Shown here: piece after piece, positions 24,301-36,455 of the stretch
Layout of the letters: each line of letters opens with the position of its first letter
How positions within the stretch are numbered: position 1 is the stretch's first letter
Program-made: the position numbers and the translations under genes
The notes under the pieces: generated by a model
Told to the model about the DNA's origin: nothing
What the model saw: the letters and a program-made list of their open reading frames with translations, nothing else
Databases searched by the model: none
From: Adineta ricciae
Taxonomy: Eukaryota > Rotifera > Eurotatoria > Adinetida > Adinetidae
Assembly: GCA_905250025.1 (NCBI GenBank)
Contig: CAJNOJ010000353.1
Location: 1-64,000, forward strand
Direction of reading: 5' to 3'
DNA: 64,000 nucleotides

Positions 24301-27300
24301 CTCAAAGATGAAAGGCGACTTATTAAAAAATCAAAGAAAGAACCCTTTTCTGAGAAGAAGTTTGTTGCGCATGAGAAGTGAAAAAATTCCAGCTATTATT
24401 GCGAAGTTTGAGAAGAAAACCGACACAATAACAGCAACGATAAAAAGAAAATTTCGAAACTAATCGGTTTGTGTTAAGACGATTTTCTTGTTGCTCGATA
24501 GGAAAGAATCTAATCGATTAGTCATATTGTTAATAAACTAGACTGATAAATCATACTAGAATGCGTTAGGATAAACATAGAAAACAAACGTCTTTCTTGC
24601 ATGTTTATATCATCTTCGTTGATTGACGACATAACATTTATACAAATGTTCTTATCGTCTAATAACATTAGTTGATATTAAATAAACATTTCAAGTTCAG
24701 TTAGACGATAGTTATCTTTGGTAAAACAACAACAGAGCGATCCATGCTCATGTTCGAATATGCACATTCTAAGCTTAGCTCGTCAAAATCGTTACTAATC
24801 CCTTGTCGGATACGTGAAAACTAATCGGATTAGTTTTCTAAACCTATCTAGACTTAATTATACCATTCATTGAAATGAAAAGACAAAGTCTATTGAGACA
24901 GATTTTTATTCATTCGTATAGATATTGGATTCATACTTGTTTTTTTCTCTTTTAGCGATCTGCTTCAACTCATCGTCCTTCACATTCATCAGCTGTTAAA
25001 CAACCAGCTGTTTCGGCTGGAATTGCTCTATCGGCTCCAGCTATTCTCAGTAAACATGAATATATTGAATCGCTAGTAAATAAGGAAAATATGAGAGAAC
25101 AAACTGAAAAACGTGCCTTCAGTGTTAATCGAAAACACCGTCGTTCCAAGACGACTTGTTTGGACAAAACGGACATGATTAAAGATAAAATTCGACAATT
25201 GAACAAAGAAGAATACCTTGATCTACTGCCAAAACCGAAATCTCAAATACAGGAAAAACTATCGACGAATGTCATATCCAATTTACCTGAATTTCCTTCG
25301 TTCCGGTCAGATCACCTTGTACTTTACCCGCAAATAGCCTCGTCGCCATTCTACGATCGGTTACGTGGTTCATCAGCTTTCTCTACGACTAAATTCAATC
25401 GACAATCAACGAATAATAATCTCAATAATAATATCATAGGCCAAACAGCGGCAATCGTTAGCGGCGGATCGCCACGTACAAGTCATTATGTCTCATCATC
25501 GAAAAGATCATCTCGATCACGGGCAGTCTGTGATCAACAGCATGCTCAAGTTACTCGCCCGTCCGTACTACGACCAACGACGAATACACTTGATTCGTTG
25601 GCATGTTTTCCGCACGTAAGTTGCTTTTCTCGGATTTGGTTATTTAAACAGATGACACACATAAGCCCACGGGAGAATCCTGACGAAGACAACAGAAAAA
25701 GAATGTATTCATAGATGTCGAGAAAAATTTGATTATCGTCGAGAATATTGATGATTACAGATAATTTGCCTGTGTATTTGACTGAAATAGTGACAATAGT
25801 GAAAGTAGCGAGAATTAAGTTAAGACTAGAAAGGAAAAAAAGAAAAGAGAGTGAAGAACAATCGAACTCTTCAGAGAAGATATCGAGGAAAGAAAAGAAC
25901 AAAACAAACGAGTTGTGACATTTGAGCAGTCTCAATGAGAACCAACAGCACTGGTGATATAACGGATGCATCTTGATTAAAACGCAAGAAAAAGATCGTT
26001 CCTCTTCGACTCGACCCCATATCCATGTCTTTTCTCGCTCAAATTATCCATCTCTATCGAATAGACAGTCTTCGTTCTGTTTGATATTTCCTGCGGCTTT
26101 CGGATGCTTTTTACGGAATTGATTAGATCTTGATTTCTATCTATTTTCCTCTTTGCACATATATCTCCATCGACATGCATATGCCGAGTTCGATGTTAAC
26201 ATACAAGCATATTTGGTTAATACGTGACTTTTAAATATAAAAATATGAAGAAATCTAATAAGGTATGTGAACTATAAAAACAGATGTATAAAAGCAGAAG
26301 ACTCATGTTAGCATTTTCATTGGCATTTGACTTTAAAAAACACAACATCAATCTTGTCAGCAATTTACGCTATTGTTATTCATAAATAAATCATTGGATA
26401 CTTCTAACTCTATCTTCGAAACAGCAAAGAAGAAAAGACATAGAGCATAGAGACATAAATACACGAGTATGTATCTATACGTTGATAAAATGCGCCGATT
26501 CGATTAACATAAAATGATCGATGCTTTAGGTGACTATTCTTCGATTTTGTGTGTTGTCTAAGCGTTTTAGTAAAATCGAACTAATTCGAAATGAATGGTG
26601 ATCAAGAGAAAGAGAAAAGAAGCGAGGTGTAAGTAATAGCGACGATATACCCGGCAGGTAGACAATACAGGTGATTCGTTGCATTTATCGACATTAACTC
26701 AATGAATGTGAGTCAATAAGATATACAAAAAGAGACGAACAAAAAAAACGTGTATGTAGACAATCGAAATAACTTTTAATACACATTGTAATCAAAGATG
26801 ATGTTAAACAATCGTGTTTGTTCAATCTTACGTTCATGTGTTCTATGTTCAGGAAAATCTAACGATGTTCATTGTCAGGTAAGAGATATGGTTAATTATA
26901 GTTTTCCTTCATAATTGAATTTTCTCCTTTTCCTTTCTCTTTTTATTAACATCATTTTTTTTTCTTCGATGTTTATCTGATTAGGAAAAAACATTGTCTT
27001 AGATATTTTTTCGTTTCTAATGATCGTAATTTTCTTTCTCTCATGTGAAGAAGAAAGAAAATATAAATTCACTTGTTTCTGCGTGTGTGGTCTAGTGGAA
27101 AAAAGGATGTGCATGAATGATGCATTGAGCTTCATGTATTAGCCGTTGTTTTCAATTATAGCCTTTTTTTGTGTTTGTCGTTCTTTTCGTCTTACTCTTC
27201 AAGGAAAATGTTAATGGTACCAGAGAAAGATAGAGGAATACAAAAAAAAATGAGACCATCGATGAAGAAAAGAAAGGAAAAGGAAGACGAAGCAAAGGAA

Positions 27301-30300
27301 GACGATGAAGAAGAAAAAGAAACATTGTGTGCGTGTATGTGTTTGGGGTACTATGGCGAAAGCTAAAAGGCGGACAGAAAGAATTATATTTTGTTGTCGT
27401 TGTTATATAGCTGGGCTGGTCTTTTCCGTCTTGCCATCCGTCTGCTATTCTTTAGTGTATATCATTGTGCGTGTGTGTGTGTCTCATGCTCTGATTCTTC
27501 ATGTGCTTCGCATGCACATAGTTTTTGTTTTTTCTTCTTCTTTTTTTTCTGTATTTTTTTGGTACACAGAATGAGAGAGTCATCGACTGAAAAAAAAACC
27601 AACTTGATTTGAATTCCAATGAAGATGTGTCCAATGAGAGAACGATCGCGAAATTATCATTGTTACCGGTAGAACAAATGAGATCTTTCGAAGTGTATCT
27701 ATTTACATTGAAGTTAATTATAATTTAACATATTGAGCCTTTAATACTCATACTCATTGACTTCAATCACATAGATTAGTTGTTTTCTCTATCGTAAGTA
27801 TATTGACCTTCTTTCGTCGCGCTTTTTTATATATTCGAGATGGATTACTGTAAATATATAGTAGCAGTATGTGTAGTAACACCAGCGGATAACCAAAGAA
27901 GTGGAAATGGAGATAGAAAGATGTTTTTTCATCTGTTCTCATGTACCAGTCCGTTTATCGATTGTGACAACAGACTTATCAAGAGCTATACAAACACCCA
28001 TTATCTCTTTCTTTCTCTTTTTCATCATTATCTATCGGAAACGAAAGCTAAAAGAGAAAAAAAAAAGAAGCAAAAAACAAAGATGACGAACAAAAATCAT
28101 TGTCATATATATATTGATTATTTTGCTTTTTGTTTTTCTTACTTAGCCTGACTTGAGTAGCGACGACGACCATCACAACAATAACAAGAATAACATTAAT
28201 TATAGCATTGCACGTCCATCATCCTCATCATCGTCATTAGCACAAAGACAATCGATTAAAAATGTTCTTCATTCGCCATCCACTCCCGTAACTGCAGCAA
28301 GCGTTGTGGACGAAGATGCTCACGAAGTCGATGCTATCATTAAGCAACACGAACGTGTATTTAGCAATGATAATAATGAAAATCACAGTGTAACACCATC
28401 AGCAATCAAAACTCCGACGACACCCACCACAACAACTAAATGGACCTCATCAAGACAGTCGTCGCGTATGGCTTCACCTGCTCTATCGACTAGTTCGCAA
28501 TCTTCCGGACGTGTCATCACATTTCTTAATCATGAAGTGATACAATTACCTGTTTACCTTGAACGTGAATTACGTGTTAAACAAAATTTTGATCAACTCG
28601 GTAAAAAAAGACCATCGCAATGTTCATCAAATTCCTCGTTTGAAACCATTCTTTTCTTTTTCTAGGCTTAGTGGTTGATGCGTATATTGACGAAGGTGTC
28701 AATGGATGTTATGTACGTTCGATAGCTCCAACCTCAACTCTAACTAGCCAACATGGCTTACGGCCTGGTGATTATATCTTATCCATTAACAACGAAAATA
28801 TGAGAAAAATAAGCAATGCACAAGCACGTTCAATCATACGGCGAGCATCACTTGTCGGGTCAGATATCAGGTAGAAGTCGAACCAGTTTGTTTCAATCGT
28901 CTATCTTCAAGCAATTGTGATTCTAGTGTCATTTTCATTCCGGGCGATGATGCTAAACAATTTAAAGATCACACACTCGATCCACAAACAACGTCATCGC
29001 CGATACCGCCCGAGTACGAGAACAAAAATAACAAAAAAAAAGAAACGGCTAATTATATAGACATTTCTTTTGTGTTTATTTTTAGAATAACTGATTCGGA
29101 TATAGAACATTGCGTAGCGAGATCGGTCACAACACCTAACGAAGAAGCAGAGTGTTCGTACGGGTTCGATGCACAAAATCAGCAACAATCCTATTCAAAT
29201 GTGATCGATAGTGAAGCATTGAGTGCAGCGCTATGGGGACCTCCACGAACTGTTATTCTCTATCGAAATGAACATGTTAAAAGCTTGGGAATCAGTATCG
29301 TCGGTGGAAAACTTGATTTCTCTGGACCTGGAAATACTATTGAATCGTGTATATCAGGAATATTTATAAAACATGTTCTACCAGACTCGCCAGCGGGTCG
29401 AAATGGTACATTGAAGACAGGTGACTTAATCTTAGAAGTCAACGGACATAATCTTCGTGATGCATCACACGATCGTGCTGTAGAAATCATTCGTGCAGCA
29501 CAATCACCTGTGAACTTTATCGTTCAAAGTTTGCTTGATCCTTCGAATCCCACGTCGACGTCGAATGCTGATCTTTCATCAACGAATTTTTCTCACATTC
29601 CAATGAATTCTCCGTCGCAAAGTCGAATTATCCCCATTAATAAAGTTTCGAATACAAATGAACGCAAAACCGAAGAAGAACTGATCAAACAGTACGGACA
29701 TTTGAATGGTGATCTTTACTACATTGATATCAAACGAACAATTGCCGAAATCAACGAACCTCTGGGACTTTCTCTTATCGGTCATCGTGATCCGACTAAA
29801 CTTGCCGTATTTGTTTGTGACATTCAACCAGGCTCATTACTCGATCGTGACTCCCGTATACATCCTGGCGATCAATTACTCGAAGTAAAAGCCGAAATAT
29901 TTTCTTTTGAAAAAATGAAGAAGTGTTTCCGCTTTCTAATTTAAAGCTCTAGTGCGTGACTATAATCTTGTTTAGAAGGCGAAGAAGAGGAAAAACCGGG
30001 AAAACTCGCTTTGTGTCAGTTTCCTTTGACTATATGCGTGATGTTTTTTTACCGAAAAACAGAAGAAGAAGAAATAATGAGAAAGAATAGAGGAAAAAAT
30101 AGGAATTCCATTTTTCTCGTTTGAGCATTTACAGCTGAAGAAAGACAAAGTACTATATATATTGCCGTAATCTATCGAAATAATTGCGTGACCGAGTTTT
30201 CTTTCCTATTCATACATCCAGATATTTCTTTTCTCTTTTTCTCTTCTTTTGTAATTTATTTTCATCGTCCGAGAAAAATCAAGATACGTTACTTTTTGAC

Positions 30301-33165
30301 ATGCTCATACGAGAAACAAAATAAGAAAGTCATTTGTTATTTTCAGGTTAATGGAGAAATCCTTTTGGGTAAAGCACACTCAGCAGTGACTCCAATTATT
30401 AAATCAATTAAAGCAGATACATTGAACTTCGTCTTGCTTCGGTATAGGAAACCGACACTTCTTTGAAACAAAGAATAAGTTTCTCTTCTTTCGTTTTTCA
30501 TCATCACAGAAATCCAAATGCAATCGATGATATGGCCTTAAATAGCCAACATGCCGCCGCGGCACGTCTTCGGGTATGTACAATATTTTATTGGTTAATA
30601 ACTCGTTTGATTTATATATTTTTTCATCACTATATTATTAAGGCATCGGCCATGGCGTCTTCTGATGTGCATCACATAGCGGCTTCTAACAAATTAGTAC
30701 GAAGTCAACCATTATCATCAGTTCCACATCCGATAGAACAACAGATGACAAACGATGCTAGTCATCATCATCAGCGTACTCATGTCCCAAGGCATCAACC
30801 GGATGTCAATGAACAGAAGAAAAATGACGATAGACTAACAACGACATCGATTTTCCCGCCTTCTTCGCATCAATGTGATGAGAGATACGATATTGAAAAT
30901 AAGACGCATGAGAAAAGATGTTCAATTTCCCAAATAACGTCAATCGCAAAGGATGAAAGAACTTCGGAGCCTGAAAAACTGCAAGTATCACCAACATCAT
31001 CATCGTCGCCTAATCGAATAAGAACAACAACTGACGTTCAAACGAACAACAACGAAGTTTCATTATTAAATCATAATATTTGTAGTCAGACGACGATCAC
31101 AGACATGAATTCTGTTTCTTCCGATGGTAGTTCTTCTACTCGCCGTTTCATTCCGTCAGCCGTCGATCAACAATCGGGCGTATATGGAAATGATCAATCT
31201 TTACCAACACTCCCCTCATCAGTAACTTCAATTTCATCAAGCTCATTAATGCATGAACAAGCAAATCATGCAAATGATAAATATTTAGAAAATCCACTTC
31301 AAATATCAAGTTCTCCTCATCGTAATCCAATTGAACTCAACAAAGGTTTGCTATTGTTATTGACATACAAAAGGAAAAAGTTACTTAACGATGTTTGTTT
31401 CCTTTAGATAAAACCTCACCTACACATTCGACTGCAATCATCCAGTCAAGTCAACCAACAAAACAGACAAGTAATAACTTGCCTTCAGACGTCAGTATAT
31501 CATCACCTAGCAAAGAGAAAATGCAAGATAATTTCCCCAACCTCCCGACAACTTCTCGAACAACAACTATGAATGGTGCTCTGACAACACGCATTTCTAA
31601 TACATCATCGTCTTCAAGTTCCTCGTCGTCACTTTCAGTTTCCACGCCTTCATCAACTGAGCATATAACTCGAAAACAAGTACCATTATCCTCAACACAA
31701 GTGGTGCGACGTATTTCTATGTCGACACCTGGTGCCCCGATCACTCTCATACTAAATAAAGTAGGCGAAACGTTTTGTTTCTGCTTGTTTACTCGATGTT
31801 TTTCTTCATAAATTTAAAGGATCACAGAGATTCGTTTGGCTTAACTGTTGCACAACATGATAACGAAATTTGGGTGCAAAGTGTTCAACCACATGGACCA
31901 GCCGATCAAGTAAGGATTTCTTCGAACGCAAATTAAGTGAAAATCTTCTCGCTTTTAGCACGATATCCGTGCTGGTGACCACTTAATACAAATCAATGGA
32001 ATTCCAGTTGACTCCTTGAAATTTACTGATATACAAAGTATGTTAGAACGTGCCAATAGTAATCAAATACACCTAACATGTATCCCATATCGGGAACCAC
32101 AACCACAACCGGTTGTCGTTAATATCAATCAAATGGAAAGTTTACCATTGTTAACTTCAAGTAAGTTTATTAAGAAATAAGAAGACACTATTAACTTCTA
32201 CTTCTGCTTCAGACGATTCTGAAAGCAACAAAGAAGACGATCCTCGTACACGATCAATACTTGTTGGACAAGAAACACTGATTGAAATCGATCGCGGCCA
32301 ATCCGGTCTCGGACTTTCCGTAGTTGGTGGATCCGATACTCAACTAGTAAAAGTCACGCTTTGAAATCATATATAGGTCCTACAGTTCATCTATTCTAGT
32401 CTGGAATTATCATTCATGATATCTATGATGGTTGTGCTGCACAACGGGATGGGCGTTTACTTGTTGGTGATCAAATTCTCGAAGTTAATTCAATTGATTT
32501 GCGCTTTGCCACCCACGAAGAAGCGATTCAAGCATTACGACAAGCGACGAATGTAGTTACTATATTAGTCCTACGAGGAAAAATGCTAACCGAAATGATG
32601 AATGAACAAGATAAATTTGATGTTATCAATGTTGAATTGGTTAAGAAATCAGGCAAAGGACTTGGCAAGTCTTCGTTTGATTAGAAAAGAATTATCTAAT
32701 CAGATTATTTCTAGGCTTTAGCATCATTGGACGACGGCATGGCTTTGGTGTATTCATTTCTCATATTGTAAGTAGTCATTGACATCTTCGACAAACGTGT
32801 TAAGACATTTTTAATATAGTTGGAAGGCGGTTGTGCAGAAAAAGATGGTCGATTGATGTCTGGTGATTTAATCTTAGAGGTCAATGGACAAGATCTACGC
32901 GCAGCAGCTTACGAACACGTTGCTTACACATTGAAGGTAATATAACAACTCGAATGAACTCGTTTCGATGTTAATCACCAATCTTCGTCTTTATCTTGTT
33001 TAGACACTTCCACATGGCCGTGTGAACATCAAAATCGGTCGTTTAAAAGCTAGCGCTCAAACGCAAAGTCGTCAGAATTCTGCAGGCAATGATCGTAAAA
33101 ATCGTTCACGTTCGTCTTCATCCAACTTTCGACGTTCATCAGCACACAAAGTCAACGATAGATGA
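18338..33165 (+). CDS. MPDZ: PATJ/MPDZ-type multi-PDZ polarity scaffold (L27 + 11 PDZ)
   Basis: Scaffold of the Crumbs polarity complex at cell junctions. 26 exons close in phase to 2342 residues: 18338-18353, 18414-18662, 18720-18891, 20296-20536, 20632-20766, 21208-21594, 22188-22296, 22741-22968, 23022-23308, 23359-24120, 24956-25615, 28147-28600, 28666-28870, 28927-29013, 29086-29884, 30347-30441, 30510-30573, 30643-31345, 31408-31760, 31820-31909, 31959-32160, 32213-32346, 32400-32664, 32715-32767, 32820-32936, 33004-33165. An L27 domain (about residues 5-60) binds PALS1-type partners. PDZ domains start near residues 98, 229, 410, 545, 719, 1211, 1381, 1537, 1981, 2117 and 2217. Signatures include [11 protein letters not shown] (PDZ2), [12 protein letters not shown] (PDZ5), SLGISIVGG (PDZ7) and [11 protein letters not shown] (PDZ10). 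The two groups of linkers are long and Ser/Thr-rich. PDZ5, 7 and 10 match MPDZ text closely. MPDZ and PATJ share this plan, so the choice between them is uncertain. An extra small exon near 22050-22096 is possible. Confidence 0.9.
19435..19456. repeat. (CA)n microsatellite
   Basis: Short run of CA dinucleotides inside the 1.4-kb intron of the PDZ scaffold gene. Confidence 0.85.
19637..19673. repeat. (GTAT)n tetranucleotide repeat
   Basis: GTAT units interrupted by GCGT units, in the same intron as the CA repeat. Confidence 0.8.
25616..28146 (+). other. 2.5-kb intron of the PDZ scaffold gene
   Basis: The largest intron seen in the window, between two exons that encode disordered linker (donor CGCAC|GTAAGT, acceptor CTTACTTAG). 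It contains purine-rich and T-rich runs. The open frames at 26896-27135 and 27169-27634 are low-complexity, lie on both strands and show no family features. It could contain an alternative exon or promoter, but nothing in the sequence shows one. Confidence 0.55.
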
Positions 33166-34517
33166 TAGTTATGATTCCTTCTCTGTTCACCAAAAATAGT
33201 CATATATACATATTTAAATCATGTGGTCTAGTCGTTTTTCAATTGTAGCCGATAAGTAAACTCGATCTGGCACCAAGGCAAAATGATTATTTTAAAACTA
33301 ACTAAGAAAATCCTTTGTTTTTCTGTTCTTTGTGTTGTTTTTCTTTTCTCTATAATTTCAGTCTACTACATAGAAATTTTGTTCTCTTATCTCTATTTAT
33401 TTCTATATAAAAATCTTTGTTTTCTTTTTTTTGCCAAAATAAAACAAATTTTCTCATCAGTGTTTTCATAAAAACAAAAGGAAATTGGAAGAAAACTTAT
33501 ACATACACTTTCGAAATTGATCTATGCTTCCATCTGTTTGTTTTTCTTCTCTCTGTATGCGTACGTGTGTATTTTTTTAATCAAAAATCTCATGTGAAAG
33601 AGTGGATATGTGTGTTCATTAGATTTCTTTGCGCGCTTGTTCTTTCTCAAACAAATCTACTTTCTACAGAAGATGCCAATCGATTGTTTCATTCTTTTTT
33701 TGTGTACTAGATGTGTATTTGACCAATCTGTACCAACAGAAAAGATGTTAGTACGGCAAAAATAAAAAAATGGGAGAGAACAAAGAATCTCTCGACTACT
33801 TATTAATTGTTTGATTAGAGAGAATGCCATGTCAAGATGGAAACTTCCGACGGAAATCATAGTGTGTTATATATAGAAAGTTTTTCCAACGTTTGCTTAG
33901 TCAATGGATAAGTTCCGGGTAGATTCTGTCTTAAATTTCAGCATCAAGGGAAATCGATATGAAAAGTAAATAGAAGATGAAATATCAAATTAGATCTATA
34001 CTTCTCTTTCATTCATTTCCTAATCGAGAAAAAGTAATAATACTCTTATAAGAAGGAAGTGAAATAAGTCAAGTATTTTCCGTTGATTTAATCTAGCTCC
34101 TTTGTTCGTAAACGAAGAAAAAGAATCACTGCCGATGGAATTCAAATGTGTATGAAAAAAATAATGTGCCGAAAATCTTGATTTGAATAATTGCGCATAT
34201 TGTTAAGTGAATTTTCCTCTCTGATTTTTTTCATTTGTTTCGCAGACTAATTTCATTATGAATTATCATAAATATTGAATTTTATGATTTATTCCACGGA
34301 GAATCCAAATACCAAACAATGATGATTGAGAATTGAATTAGGTTAATACAATCAATTCTTTATATAAATAGTTGCGTCTTTATCAACACGTTCGAAAAAA
34401 AATGTGTGTTATCGTTTTCGTTCCTTTTCTTTGCAACTGATAAGACATTTCGTGTGTGTGATACGACAAGATTGAATAAACCTCACTTTTTCTCCAAAGA
34501 GAACCAAAAAAAAGTCA
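33166..34517. other. Intergenic region between the PDZ scaffold and Hv1 genes
   Basis: 1.35 kb, AT-rich, with T-rich tracts around 33290-33470. Open frames on both strands are short and hydrophobic because of the T richness, without family features. No gene supported. Confidence 0.55.
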
Positions 34518-35563
34518 ATGGCTACGGTGAATCTAAGTGCTAATCCGATTTCTCAATCAACTTTAACAACAGTCGAAGAATTCGAACAAGAAGTAAACGA
34601 ACCGGAGAGTAACGATTGCTGCCATGATAGATGTTGTCCGTGTTTCAATCAATGGTGGAATGTTAAGTTTCAACACCAACGTAAAATTATGCATGTTGTC
34701 GAAAAAACGAGCTTTCATGTAGGAATTATTATACTTGTTCTTCTTGATTGTGTCTTGGTTATTGCAGAATTAATGCTTGACTTTCTTTTTTTAAATAACA
34801 AATGCTCGCGTCATGGAGGCAAATCTGAATCCGAGAAGAAAGAGTGTCCCGGATTAGAATTAGCCATCGAAATTCTGCATTTTGGGTCCATTTTTCTATT
34901 AGCTGTATTCGTTTTAGAAGTTCTTACGAAGATTTATGCATTCGGAAGGAAATGGTGGAATTTTCGGGAGAAAAAAATGGAATGGGTAGACTCAATTATT
35001 GTCATAGTTTCATTCGTTGTCGACGTCTATTTTGCTGAAGGACAAAATACACTGGCAGAAATTTCCCTGCTGTTTATATCGCTTCGTTTATGGCGTATCG
35101 TAAGTTGAACATTTGATGCATTATTTCGAAAGAGTGTCGTTCTATTCAAACGTTCGTTTAGGTACGAATTATTAATAGTAAGTAGAGGAATTGAAAGAGA
35201 AATTTTGTTTATTTGAGAATAATTTCAGGTGTTGCTCAATCGATACGCTCGCAAGATGAAACAGCGAAGAAAGATTTAGCGAATACTTACACACAAATAG
35301 TCGAATCGTTGTTAGACGTTCTCACGAAGAAAACTGAAGTCGCAACAGAAGTCCGACAAGAGTTAACCCGAGAGAATGCTGACAAAATGGTGGAAAAATT
35401 TACGTCAATCGATCGATTATGCCGTTCCATATTAGCACATTGTCCAAAACCTTCATCACGAAATGCCGTTACTGGTATTGCGCAGAATCTGCAAGATGCT
35501 CTCGAACAAGTGCGCTCATCATCATCAACATTGGGTATTAAAAAAACAACAAACCTTCCGTAG
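34518..35563 (+). CDS. HVCN1: Voltage-gated proton channel Hv1
   Basis: Proton-selective channel made of one voltage-sensor domain plus a coiled coil. Three exons close in phase to 310 residues: 34518-35099, 35162-35177, 35229-35563. S1 has LVLLDCVLVIAEL with the selectivity aspartate (human D112 position). S2 has FVLEVLTKIYAF, keeping the Glu and Lys of the charge-transfer region. S3 has WVDSIIVIVSFVVDVYF with both acidic residues. S4 has SLRLWRIVRIIN with arginines at every third position. The C-terminal third is helical and heptad-like (dimerising coiled coil) and ends in a Ser-rich tail. The N-terminus carries a Cys cluster (CCHDRCCPC). The S3-S4 loop lacks the Zn-binding histidine of the human channel. 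Exon 2 is only 16 nt and encodes the middle of S4. Confidence 0.94.
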
Positions 35564-36455
35564 AATACGTCTTGGCAATGAATTTGTGTTATTTCGCTTT
35601 ATTGACTCTTTTCGATTAAAGTACATTGAGACAAAGTTTTTTTTATACTATTTATAGTCACTTTTCGCAATAGAGGATTTTCTTACAATCAATCATTTCC
35701 GGTCGAGAAGTTTGACTTCGTTCGAGATCGTATGCTAATAATTAAATATCTCACTTATGTGACACATAATATGTTCTTGAACTAATTAAAATAATCTGTT
35801 ATTATTAGATGTGTTATGACAACTGTCGATTTAGTAAAGCCTTGAAACGTAATCATGTGCATCATATGATTAACAACCGATGCTTGTGAGTGACTGCTAA
35901 GAGATATGTGATCGACATCTGCGATGTATCTTCTAACTAATCGTAGACTTGTGTTGGACAGATGATACTCGTCGTATGATTTCCAATTTCTTGAATAATG
36001 TAATTATCTCAAAGGAAAATATTTACTGCTTTGACACGAATTCAATCAAATTTCGAGTCGAGTTTGGTAGATTATAGATGAAAAGCGCATAGAAACATGG
36101 ATGCTTTTAAAAACAGTTACGATTTATGCTGAGACAGATATGTGAGGAGATATTTCGCTATAAATCATGCTTTGTTTTAAGGATGAAAATGATCTTCAAG
36201 TTATTCAGCAAGATATTCAACCCGCACCCTGAAGATGAATGAATACTTACCAGTCGGTGAACTGTTGAATCAGATTAATAGAAAACTTTAGGATCCTTTG
36301 TGCAAGAAACAGATGTCGCTAGTTTTTTTGTATCTGATGATTGGTCATCCATGAAATATCTTCTCTGGTTCCAAAATGACCTCTCCAATCTAACCAAAAG
36401 TGCACAGATTAAAACGGATAATTTCTCAAGTATTCTTTTTTCATTTTTCTTCTAG
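35564..36455. other. Intergenic region between HVCN1 and UTP20
   Basis: 892 bp without coding text. It ends in a pyrimidine tract and CTTCTAG directly before the UTP20 start codon, so part may be a 5' UTR intron or a trans-splice outron. Confidence 0.6.

Noticed and set aside
26896-27634. Possible nested gene in the 2.5-kb intron of the PDZ scaffold
   Set aside because: The open frames are low-complexity (K/E/R or F/C/V runs), lie on both strands and have no domain text.
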